Below are positions 56,696 to 64,000 of a stretch of DNA of 64,000 nucleotides, one piece after another; position 1 is the stretch's first letter, and each line of letters opens with the position of its first letter. Below the pieces are notes generated by a model. The model did no database searches, had not been told where the DNA came from, and saw nothing but the letters and a program-made list of their open reading frames with translations. The stretch spans positions 1 to 64,000 of the forward strand of contig NZ_NJCX01000018.1 in NCBI RefSeq assembly GCF_002632875.1, given 5' to 3'. The stretch comes from Xenorhabdus kozodoii. GTDB taxonomy: Bacteria; Pseudomonadota; Gammaproteobacteria; Enterobacterales; Enterobacteriaceae. The position numbers and the translations under genes are program-made.

Positions 56696-57445
56696 ATGAT
56701 GAACTTTGCAGAATCCAAGCGCCCCTATCATGAAGTAGCCCAATCGTTACGTCAGATGATTATCGATATGGGTTATTCTCCAGGTGATCGTCTCCCTACA
56801 GAACGTGAAATTGCAGACAAGTTCAGCGTTTCGCGCACACTTATTCGTGAAGCGTTAATTGTATTGGAATTGGAAAATCTCATTGAAGTACGCAAAAGCT
56901 CAGGGATTTACCTCATCCGCCTGCCGCGTTCTTATTCAAGCAACACCACCATCAATGCCGCAGGGCCTTTTGAGTTATTACAAGCACGCCAATTATTGGA
57001 AAGTAATATTGCTGAATTTGCGGCGCTCCAGGCGACTCCGGTCGATATTGCCAATATGCGCAACGCATTGGAAAAAGAGAAAAGTGATCTGATTTCGGGA
57101 GAAAGTGAATCCGGTGACAGGGAATTTCATTTAGCTATTGCGCAGGCAACGCATAACAGTATGTTAGTTGAATTACTTAAACAATCTTGGGCATGGCGTG
57201 AGAATAACCCCATATGGATAAAGTTACATAGCCGAATTACCAATACTGATTACCGTAAAGCATGGTTGAGTGATCATCAGGCGATTTTAGCGGCTATGAT
57301 CAAAAAAGATCCCGCCGCCGCAAAGCAAACGATGTGGCAACATTTAGAAAATGTGAAACAGAGTTTGCTTGAATTATCCGATGTGGATGATCCTAATTTT
57401 GATGGGTATTTGTTTGAGTCTTATCCGGTTGGTATTGGGAAGTGA
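56696..57445 (+). CDS. uxuR: FadR-subfamily GntR regulator, UxuR-like
   Basis: The 249-residue protein has an N-terminal winged helix (GDRLPTEREIADKFSVSRTL IREAL, residues 25-50) and a C-terminal FCD ligand domain. GPFELLQARQLLESNIAEFA and ATHNSMLVELLKQSW match E. coli UxuR almost exactly. UxuR represses glucuronate genes and is released by fructuronate; the operators found at 55354-55508 fit. The symbol could also be exuR, since both share this pattern. A second ATG follows directly. Confidence 0.88.
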   Translation: MMNFAESKRPYHEVAQSLRQMIIDMGYSPGDRLPTEREIADKFSVSRTLIREALIVLELENLIEVRKSSGIYLIRLPRSYSSNTTINAAGPFELLQARQLLESNIAEFAALQATPVDIANMRNALEKEKSDLISGESESGDREFHLAIAQATHNSMLVELLKQSWAWRENNPIWIKLHSRITNTDYRKAWLSDHQAILAAMIKKDPAAAKQTMWQHLENVKQSLLELSDVDDPNFDGYLFESYPVGIGK

Positions 57446-57484
57446 GTTTTTGACGACTGAGCTGGCTGGGGATTTCAAAATCCG

Positions 57485-57512
57485 GGAAGATCTGAGCCAG
57501 ATCTTCCGTTTT
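57485..57512 (+). terminator. uxuR terminator
   Basis: GGAAGATCT and AGATCTTCC form a 9-bp stem with a five-base loop, followed by GTTTTCT. Confidence 0.8.
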
Positions 57513-57684
57513 CTAAAACAACCGTGATAACGGGTGGTAACCACTACAGCCTTTTCCATCCCTTTAACATTTTTTATTTTGTGGCAATAACAACAATTTT
57601 AGCTATATTTCACTCATTCCTCCGTAGCATCAATATCCCCTCCTTGATATTGCCATTGACACCAAAATAAGTTAGATCACCAAG

Positions 57685-59205
57685 TCACCTTGGATAAACC
57701 CCTGGCCCAATCGGTAATCCGGCAAAATACCATCCTACCAATAGCAGTATCCAAACAGCGTAAAACGCCAAAGGGTAAGGCAGTATTAACGTGTAATAAG
57801 TGCCTAACTGGGCATTTTTATAATAGCGCTGGAGAAACCCTAAAAAGAGCGGCAGAAAGGGGGATAGTGGTGCCAAAGGCAATACGGCGGAATCAGAGAT
57901 ACGAAAAACGATCTGTGCAAAAGCAGGATGAAAACCAAGCAAGACAAACATCGGCACGAAAATCGGCGCCAGTATCGACCAAATGGCAGAGCCACTCGCA
58001 ATAAACATACACAAAAAGGAAGATAAGAACATTAACCCGATAAAAGCCGGAACACCTGTCATCCCTAAACTTTCCAGTATGTCGGCTAACCCTATCGCCA
58101 TAAACTTGCCCATGTTGCTCCAGTTGAAAAAAGCAACAAATTGCGCCAGCGGGAAGACCATGATGATAAAACCGGCCATGCTTTTCATGGGATCAACAAG
58201 CAGTTCAGGAATATCATTGGGCTTTTTTATCTGCTTTGTGGAAATGCCATAGGTAATCGACACCACAAAGAAAAACAGAATAATAACGGGTACGATCCCC
58301 CTAATAAATGGCGATGGAATGATTGAACCCGTTTGCGGATCACGCAATAGGGCATTTTCAGGCACGACCAGTAACGCAGCCATGCCGATAAAAACCAACG
58401 CCGATAGGCCGCTCATCAGCAACCCACGATCCTGCTGCGGGGTGAGCTTTTCCAGCGTCTCATCATGAGTGCCTTCCCACGCGGGAAGACGTGGCTCTAC
58501 CACTTTATCCGTTAAAATAGCCCCGGTAATCGTCAAGACAATCACCGAAGTTGCCATAAAATACCAGTTATCAATAACACTGACGTGTAAATTGGGATCA
58601 AGTATTTTAGCTGCCTCTGTGCTGATCCCCGATAACAGAACATCCGTTGTGACAATCAATAAGTTCGCCGTAAATCCCGAAGCAACCCCCGCAATCGCAG
58701 CCAATAACCCCGCAACAGGATGCCGGCCAACCGCAATAAAGATCAGTGCCCCTAACGGCGGCATGATAACCAGCGCGGCATCTGATGAGATGTGACTAAA
58801 AAAAGCGATAAATAGCACCATATAGCTGGCATAACGTCTATTAATGCCGGAAGCCATCTTGTACATCAGGGCTTGCAACAACCCCACCTTTTCCGCTAGC
58901 CCGGCACCAATCACTAAGGCTAATATGGCACCCAGTGGGGCAAAACTACTGAAATTTTTAATAATATTCGGAAAAATCCATTGTAACCCTTCAGCACCCA
59001 GCAGATTTTTAACTGTGACGAATTCACCATTAGTGGGATTTTTTACACTCAAATCAAACCAGGAAAAAATAGCTGTCGCGATCATTAAGGCAGCCGTTAA
59101 ATAGACGAATAAAACAAAAGGATTTGGTATTTTATTGCCGACTCTTTCAACCCAGCCAAGAATACGTCCTGGGCGCTTATTGACAGGCATAGTTGCTTCA
59201 CTCAT
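57685..59205 (-). CDS. abgT: p-Aminobenzoyl-glutamate transporter
   Basis: The 506-residue protein has about 12 hydrophobic segments and aligns with E. coli AbgT throughout (KNFSSFAPLGAILALVIGAG, SYMVLFIAFFSHISSDAALV, FIASGSAIWSILAPIFVPMF, ending GLPIGPGVYPR). AbgT imports the folate breakdown product p-aminobenzoyl-glutamate using the proton gradient. It follows abgA by 38 bases. AAGGAAAACACC precedes the ATG. Confidence 0.95.
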   Translation of the reverse strand: MSEATMPVNKRPGRILGWVERVGNKIPNPFVLFVYLTAALMIATAIFSWFDLSVKNPTNGEFVTVKNLLGAEGLQWIFPNIIKNFSSFAPLGAILALVIGAGLAEKVGLLQALMYKMASGINRRYASYMVLFIAFFSHISSDAALVIMPPLGALIFIAVGRHPVAGLLAAIAGVASGFTANLLIVTTDVLLSGISTEAAKILDPNLHVSVIDNWYFMATSVIVLTITGAILTDKVVEPRLPAWEGTHDETLEKLTPQQDRGLLMSGLSALVFIGMAALLVVPENALLRDPQTGSIIPSPFIRGIVPVIILFFFVVSITYGISTKQIKKPNDIPELLVDPMKSMAGFIIMVFPLAQFVAFFNWSNMGKFMAIGLADILESLGMTGVPAFIGLMFLSSFLCMFIASGSAIWSILAPIFVPMFVLLGFHPAFAQIVFRISDSAVLPLAPLSPFLPLFLGFLQRYYKNAQLGTYYTLILPYPLAFYAVWILLLVGWYFAGLPIGPGVYPR

Positions 59206-59243
59206 GGTGTTTTCCTTGTATTTGCTGTGACTATTATTTTTAA

Positions 59244-60560
59244 TTAGGTCGCGTCGAAATAAGGGAGATGAAGGGCGATAGTTGCCAAGGTTTTTACTGC
59301 GGTTGTCATCACATTTTCATCAAAATCAAACCGCTCATTATGGTGACCAGCGCTGAGTTCTGCGCCGAAAATAAGGTAGGTCGCTTGGCCACCATTCGCT
59401 TTGACACGCTCCATAAAATAAGTCGCGTCTTCCGAACCCGTAGGTTGCTGGTGGCTTTTAACAACAGATGAAAGCTCTGGAATATATTGCTGGGCTTGTT
59501 GATAAATAAAATCGACCCACGCAGGGCTGGATGGGCTATTTTGTGCGGCTCCCATTAATTCTATTTCATATTCAACACCCTGCATTTTTGCCGCCCCATC
59601 AATAATATTCAAGGCTCGCTGGTAGATAAACTCATTGATCTCATTCGTTTTACCACGTGTTTCCACTTTCATTAATGCATGGTCAGGAATGACGTTACGG
59701 CCAATACCTGCCTGCAACACGCCGACGTTAATGCGTGAACTTCCCCCACTATGGTGAGCAATCGCATGTAACCCTAAGGTGGCATGAGCGGCCGCTAACA
59801 ACGCATTTTTTCCCTCTTCGGGTTTTGCGCCAGAATGGGCGGCAACCCCCCGATAAGTGACATCGATTTTGGTCGTGGCAAAAAAATTATCATTCCCACA
59901 AACCAATGCTCCTTGAGGTACGCCAAGGCCAATATGGAGAGCAATAAATAAATCAGCGTCGTCGACAACTCCCGCCTCCACCATTGATTTTGCCCCTCGC
60001 GTTCCCTCTTCCGCCGGCTGAAAAATCAGTTTTATTTTTCCTGTCAGTTGGTTTTCATATTCTTTCAATATGTTGGCAAGCCCCAAGCCGATTGCGGTAT
60101 GACCATCATGCCCACAGGCATGCATCATGTTTGCGTTACGCGAGGAAAACCCTTCAGCGTAAGGGAGATGTGCATGAGTTTGCTCTTCATTCAGGTCAAG
60201 GGCATCCATATCAACCCGAATAGCGAGCGTTGGCCCAGGTTTGCCGGTATCGAGTGTCGCCACAATGCCTGTAAACCCACCCGAAAAATGCGGTAGCCAT
60301 TTAGTCAAAGCGCCTTGCTTAATCGCACGCTGTTCCTGTTCCCGTAATGCCTGCTCTGGAGGCAAGCCCATGCGGGCATCTGCCTTGATGACGGCTTTCC
60401 CCATTTCCAGGCTATAACCTAAGCGATGCAATTCATCTGCCACGATAGTTGCTGTCCTGAATTCGAACCAACCTGATTCAGCAAAATGGTGAAAATCACG
60501 GCGCCAGTTTTGTAATTTTCCGCTAATTTGCTGAATAGACTCGCTAAGTAAAATAGTCAT
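59244..60560 (-). CDS. abgA: p-Aminobenzoyl-glutamate hydrolase subunit A
   Basis: This 438-residue M20-family metallopeptidase is very similar to E. coli AbgA. It has RRDFHHFAESGWFEFRTATI at the start, the metal site MMHACGHDGHTAIGLGLA, FQPAEEGTRGAKSMV with the catalytic Glu, and the final GHHNERFDFDE. It splits imported p-aminobenzoyl-glutamate to p-aminobenzoate and glutamate. E. coli needs AbgB as partner; no abgB lies between abgA and abgT or nearby. Confidence 0.93.
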   Translation of the reverse strand: MTILLSESIQQISGKLQNWRRDFHHFAESGWFEFRTATIVADELHRLGYSLEMGKAVIKADARMGLPPEQALREQEQRAIKQGALTKWLPHFSGGFTGIVATLDTGKPGPTLAIRVDMDALDLNEEQTHAHLPYAEGFSSRNANMMHACGHDGHTAIGLGLANILKEYENQLTGKIKLIFQPAEEGTRGAKSMVEAGVVDDADLFIALHIGLGVPQGALVCGNDNFFATTKIDVTYRGVAAHSGAKPEEGKNALLAAAHATLGLHAIAHHSGGSSRINVGVLQAGIGRNVIPDHALMKVETRGKTNEINEFIYQRALNIIDGAAKMQGVEYEIELMGAAQNSPSSPAWVDFIYQQAQQYIPELSSVVKSHQQPTGSEDATYFMERVKANGGQATYLIFGAELSAGHHNERFDFDENVMTTAVKTLATIALHLPYFDAT

Positions 60561-60817
60561 AATAATGATCTCTTTTTATTATCTAAGAAAATGAATTTTC
60601 TTGGGTTAATTTCATCAATATTGATTTTCGTTAATAAATTAAGTTAGTTTAATTCCAATAACGTTATTTTTATTTAATTACCTGAACAATTAAAAAAATC
60701 CAATATTTAATGCAGGGCTATTTTTATTGCCAATATCCACTGTAAACAGTAAATTGTTTTTAAATAAGATATCATTAACTTTATCTATATAATTAAAAGT
60801 TATCGCAAGAGAAAAAA

Positions 60818-61717
60818 ATGACGACACCAATAAAACTCAATCAACTGCGTGCTTTTGTTGAAATCAACCGGCATGGCAGTATCAGGGCTGCCAGTCGTTT
60901 CCTGTCACTCTCCCAACCTGCTTTAACTAAAGCAATACGCGAGTTGGAAGATGCGCTCGGTACAAAATTATTTATCCGCAGTCACCAAGGTATTCATTTA
61001 ACCGAATGCGGTAAAGGTTTTCTACAACGGGCAAGTTTAATACTTGAAGAGCTTCGCATTGCCCAGGAAGATATTCAACAACGTATTGGCTTAATGGGGG
61101 GTATCGTTAATATTGGAGTTGCAGGCAGTATTGCACGCACTATTATGCCAAAGGTCATTACACAGTTTTACCGTGATTACCCCACAATAAAATTAAGGAT
61201 TGTGGAAGGGCAATTATTGACGATGCTACCCCAACTCAGGCAAGGTGAATTGGATTTCACCGTGAATACCTATTATCCCGGCAAGCTGGATGCAGAATTG
61301 AGTTTCGAAAAGCTAATGGAAAAAGAATACAAAGTTATTGCACGCAAAGAGCATCCCAAAGCGAATGCGACTTCTTTGGAGGAATTAGTGGACTGTGACT
61401 GGACTATGCCGACACCAAAGGACACTTATTATCGCCGGCTATTTGAGAGTTTTGCAGCACTGGATAAGCCTCCTGTCTTTAGTGTTACCTGTGAAACATT
61501 GATGTCTTGCATGAGTTTAGTCGCCGAAAGTGATTTTTTGACGATTGTGGCAATAGATGTGGTTAATGAGATTTTATTTGACCAACAGTTTGTCGCTTTA
61601 GATCTTAAAGAACAACTGCCCTTTGCGACTTTTGGTCTTGTTCAGCGCAAAGATACGAAATTAACGCCCGCAGGAGAACATTTGGCGAGACTTTTTCGGA
61701 TCTATTGTCGTGATTGA
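60818..61717 (+). CDS. abgR: LysR-type regulator, AbgR-like
   Basis: The 299-residue protein has a LysR helix-turn-helix at residues 8-65 (GSIRAASRFLSLSQPALTKA) and a co-inducer domain. EELRIAQEDIQQR, LPQLRQGELDFTVNTYY and WTMPTPKDTYYRRLFE are close to E. coli AbgR. It is divergent from abgA with a 257-bp AT-rich shared region, the normal arrangement for a LysR activator of its neighbour. Confidence 0.85.
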   Translation: MTTPIKLNQLRAFVEINRHGSIRAASRFLSLSQPALTKAIRELEDALGTKLFIRSHQGIHLTECGKGFLQRASLILEELRIAQEDIQQRIGLMGGIVNIGVAGSIARTIMPKVITQFYRDYPTIKLRIVEGQLLTMLPQLRQGELDFTVNTYYPGKLDAELSFEKLMEKEYKVIARKEHPKANATSLEELVDCDWTMPTPKDTYYRRLFESFAALDKPPVFSVTCETLMSCMSLVAESDFLTIVAIDVVNEILFDQQFVALDLKEQLPFATFGLVQRKDTKLTPAGEHLARLFRIYCRD

Positions 61718-61801
61718 ATTTTAATGACATCAGCTATATTGGCAGATAACACGGTTAGTTTATCCATTTAATGTATTTTTCTTCACATAAATAAAATAAT
61801 T

Positions 61802-61906
61802 TATACCCGTCTAACTTCAAATTGCAGATTGCAAACCAATATGAATGTTTATATTTCCCCGCGGTGCGGGGAAATATAAGACGCATCTTGAAAGGTAACT
61901 GGTATA
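61802..61906. repeat. 105-bp MITE-like repeat, copy 5
   Basis: It starts TATACCCGTCTAACTTCAA and ends GGTAACTGGTATA, with a core of TTTCCCCGCGGTGCGGGGAAA. It lies 10 bases beyond the end of the P-loop pseudogene. Confidence 0.85.
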
Positions 61907-61915
61907 TATAGATAA

Positions 61916-62443
61916 CTACCGAGTTAATTCCCATTTATTAAATTGATCTTTAATTTCTTTAATGGATATCAGTTTGATTTTGGGTATGGTTAATTGTTCA
62001 AACAAAGCCGAATAACATTTTCTACTTTTTGGTGTCACTGCAATGATATGATGGATCATTTTCCATTTAATGCTATCCTTATTACCTGCCAAACTACCAT
62101 AGCGATGGTGTTGAAATAGCGTTCTGTTTACATAACGCAGCAGGCTTTATGTTGTTGAAATATCTAATAAAATGACACCTGTTGCTCTGGAGAGACGTTG
62201 TGACAGGTATTTTCTATAATTCCCATCGATAACCCAGTTATCTTCTTTTATTGCCATCTCATGCAATGAAATGAATTCATCAATCGGGCGTTCCTGCCAG
62301 TCGGTATGCGGTAAATGAAAAAGCAAATCCAGATGAATCGCTTTCAAGTTAGATTTCCTTGAAATTGCATTAGCAAGCGTGGACTTACCGCTATTTGACG
62401 GCCCCATAATACAAATTCTATTTCCTAAATCTGAAAGTTCCAT
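61916..62443 (-). pseudogene. P-loop nucleotide kinase with in-frame stop
   Basis: The first 98 residues contain the Walker A loop IMGPSNSGKSTLANAI and VIDGNYRKYLSQRL, as in adenylate-kinase-like topology modulation proteins of about 175 residues. A TAA at 62147-62149 follows LLDISTT, but the same frame continues SLLRYVNRTLFQHHRYGSLA and on to ELTR with TAG at 61916-61918. So one nonsense codon splits an otherwise complete gene. It may be a recent mutation, or a read-through or sequencing case. Confidence 0.7.
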
Positions 62444-62983
62444 GCCCCTCTCCAGTAGTCATATCGCCAGTTTTTGTTATCGAGGTGACGTTTAGAAATA
62501 AAAAAGACGCTCTTTTTATTTAGCGTCTTAATTTAGATGTTGAAGCCCATATTTTCAAGTTAATTCACCGAATTTAACGAATATGCTTAAATATCCGAGC
62601 CTGATTAAACAATCACATCGAATCTTTAGCCGTCTAATGGCAAGAAATATTTTACCTGATATTTATACCCGTCTTCTTTCAGCGAAAAAAACACCAACCA
62701 AACTATGGTTAGTTTGAACTCTCTTAGCGGAATTTTCAGTCACCTATTCCGTCATCTTTTCTGACATCAATCGCAAGTGAGAGTAAAACGTTGTCACTTA
62801 ATCTTTTCTACAAAAGTCTTTTCTACAAAAATTTTTTTGATATATTAACACCTAATAAATTTAATTAGGTAAAGGCATATAAAAGCGTTTACCCTATGAG
62901 CGGTGTTGCTGGTGGGTTTCTATACTGATAAAGGCTCCCTTAGATACACCGTAACTAACATTGTGATAATGCACAGAGAAAGC
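62444..62983. other. Intergenic region before the WYL regulator
   Basis: About 540 bases, AT-rich, with one hairpin (AAGACGCT...AGCGTCTT at about 62504-62529) and no gene I can support. The open frame of the next gene could extend up to 62903, but those codons lack a ribosome binding site. Confidence 0.5.
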
Positions 62984-63901
62984 ATGATTCAGATGACAAA
63001 TGATGGTCTGAAACACAAGGCTCAATTAACAAAGTTGCCTCAGGCAACCAGAGATCGCATCGCGCACATAGATTTCATCCTACTATTCAAGGGTGAAGCG
63101 GTTCGAGCTGATTTGATTGAACGTTTTAGCATTTCGGCAGCACAGGTGACGAAAGACTTTGCGTTATACCGAAAGCTCGCGCCGGGTAATATCGAGTACG
63201 ACCAGAAACTTAAAGTCCATAAGCGTGGCAAGCCGTTCGCACCGTTGTTCGAGTACGACGTCGTACGCACACTCGCGACCCTTAGCCAAGGGTATGGTGA
63301 TGGATTCACTAGAAAAGCCAAACCGCCTGTGGCCTGTGAAGCGCCTTATCATCTGAATAAACCAAACTTATTTATTGTGGCCAAGGTGACAGAAGCGATT
63401 CATAAAGGTAAGGCCTTGAGTATGACCTATGTGTCGTTGTCCGGTGGTGAAACCACGCGTGAGATTGTGCCGCATACGCTAGTGGATAATGGCTTACGTT
63501 GGCATGTACGAGCCTTTGATCGCAAGCAAGCAAAATTTAGAGACTTTGTGCTAACCCGTATTAAGTCGACGCGGGTGTTGGAAGCCTCCGTGTTAGCCGA
63601 TGCCGAACGTGAAACCCAAGACAGGCAGTGGAACCGGTTTGTCGAACTGGACTTGGTGCCGCATCCACGCATAACCCACAGCGAAGCCATTGCGCTGGAC
63701 TATGGTATGGCCGATGGTGTGATGAAGGTGGAAGTCAGAGCGGCGACTGTGGGATATTTACTTCGCCAGTGGCATGTTGATTGTTCTAAAGAACATAGGC
63801 TTGACGGGCCTGAGTACCACCTTTGGCTAAAGAACACGCCAACATTATACGGTGTAGAAAACCTAAATTTAGCCCCAGGCTTTGAGGAGCTGGTCGAATG
63901 A
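62984..63901 (+). CDS. WYL-domain regulator of BrxR/CapW type
   Basis: The product is 305 residues from ATG 62984 (MIQMTNDGLKHKAQL), preceded by GAGA. A winged helix-turn-helix near residues 25-70 (GEAVRADLIERFSISAAQVT) is followed by a WYL domain near 140-215 (LSMTYVSLSGGETTREIVPH, LRWHVRAFD) and a C-terminal WCX-like part. This plan and size match BrxR and CapW, which repress BREX, CBASS and other phage-defence loci until a nucleic-acid ligand is sensed. Such genes are usually first in a defence island, so the island should lie to the right of the window. Confidence 0.82.
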   Translation: MIQMTNDGLKHKAQLTKLPQATRDRIAHIDFILLFKGEAVRADLIERFSISAAQVTKDFALYRKLAPGNIEYDQKLKVHKRGKPFAPLFEYDVVRTLATLSQGYGDGFTRKAKPPVACEAPYHLNKPNLFIVAKVTEAIHKGKALSMTYVSLSGGETTREIVPHTLVDNGLRWHVRAFDRKQAKFRDFVLTRIKSTRVLEASVLADAERETQDRQWNRFVELDLVPHPRITHSEAIALDYGMADGVMKVEVRAATVGYLLRQWHVDCSKEHRLDGPEYHLWLKNTPTLYGVENLNLAPGFEELVE

Positions 63902-63936
63902 GTAAAGCCAGTAACGTTATTGAGTGGGACAAATGA
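63898..63936 (+). CDS. Twelve-codon ORF coupled to the WYL gene
   Basis: ATG 63898 overlaps the regulator's stop as ATGA and reads MSKASNVIEWDK before TGA. It could be a leader peptide or the remains of a second gene of the unit. Weak evidence. Confidence 0.25.
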   Translation: MSKASNVIEWDK

Positions 63937-63961
63937 AATAGAACCAAGGGTTATTGACCCT

Positions 63962-64000
63962 ATGCATCAAAAGCCATTCGACAAAATATTTAATCACACA
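63962..64000 (+). CDS. Possible start of next gene, cut by window edge
   Basis: ATG 63962 opens a frame MHQKPFDKIFNHT that runs off the window. It is in the position of the first defence gene after a BrxR/CapW regulator, but 13 codons do not allow identification, and no good ribosome binding site is seen. Confidence 0.25.
   Translation, partial: MHQKPFDKIFNHT

Overview
The window looks like an enterobacterial chromosome segment, most likely from the Morganellaceae and probably Xenorhabdus. The reasons are Cas, Pot, Uxu and Abg proteins that align closely with E. coli homologues as I recall them, mixed GC content, many degraded genes, and a dispersed 105-bp palindromic MITE-like repeat with a CTCCCCGC core (five full copies). 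The genus is an inference; the sequence alone does not name the species.

Layout. 1-1.3 kb: IS66-type end fragments around the broken tail of a probable polymorphic toxin and its putative immunity gene. 1.3-23.8 kb: two minus-strand catabolic operons separated by a plus-strand AraC regulator, a TerF-like gene and an ABC-F ATPase. 23.8-26.3 kb: a low-GC zone with a broken EmrB-type exporter, a membrane protein, an adaptor gene cut by a MITE, and an OmpX/Ail protein. 26.5-32.1 kb: metY, then a tightly coupled four-gene operon (ketosynthase III, epimerase-type reductase, metallo-hydrolase, adenylate-forming enzyme) of unknown product. 32.9-36.9 kb: potABCD. 37.2-48 kb: a type I-E CRISPR-Cas locus with 49 repeats and 48 spacers, no cas1 or cas2 in the window, a Cas8e-Cas11 fusion, and a second one-spacer mini-array between cas3 and cas8e. 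48.3-57.4 kb: glucuronate catabolism with a TRAP transporter and an UxuR-like regulator. 57.7-61.7 kb: abgT, abgA and an abgR-like gene. 61.8-64 kb: a MITE, a P-loop kinase pseudogene, and a WYL-domain regulator of the BrxR/CapW type at the edge of what may be a defence island.

The most interesting proposal is that the two catabolic operons form one pathway. The upper operon (23.8 to 17.7 kb) encodes a short-chain dehydrogenase, a two-component styrene/indole-type monooxygenase, a cyclase-family isatin-hydrolase-like enzyme, a CrtI-like oxidase and an outer-membrane channel, which suggests indole to isatin to isatinate. The lower operon (12.5 to 1.3 kb) encodes a two-subunit 2-oxoacid:acceptor oxidoreductase, a thioesterase, a fused aryl-CoA 5-hydroxylase, a gentisate-dioxygenase-like bicupin, a fumarylacetoacetate-hydrolase-family enzyme, a nitrilase-superfamily enzyme, a maleate isomerase and a MarR regulator. 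Isatinate is a 2-oxoacid, so the oxidoreductase could make 2-aminobenzoyl-CoA without a CoA ligase. 5-Hydroxylation, thioester hydrolysis, C1-C2 ring cleavage (giving an amide), C-C hydrolysis, amide hydrolysis and isomerisation would end at pyruvate, ammonia and fumarate. Gene order largely follows reaction order. The individual families are recognisable; the joined pathway is inference.
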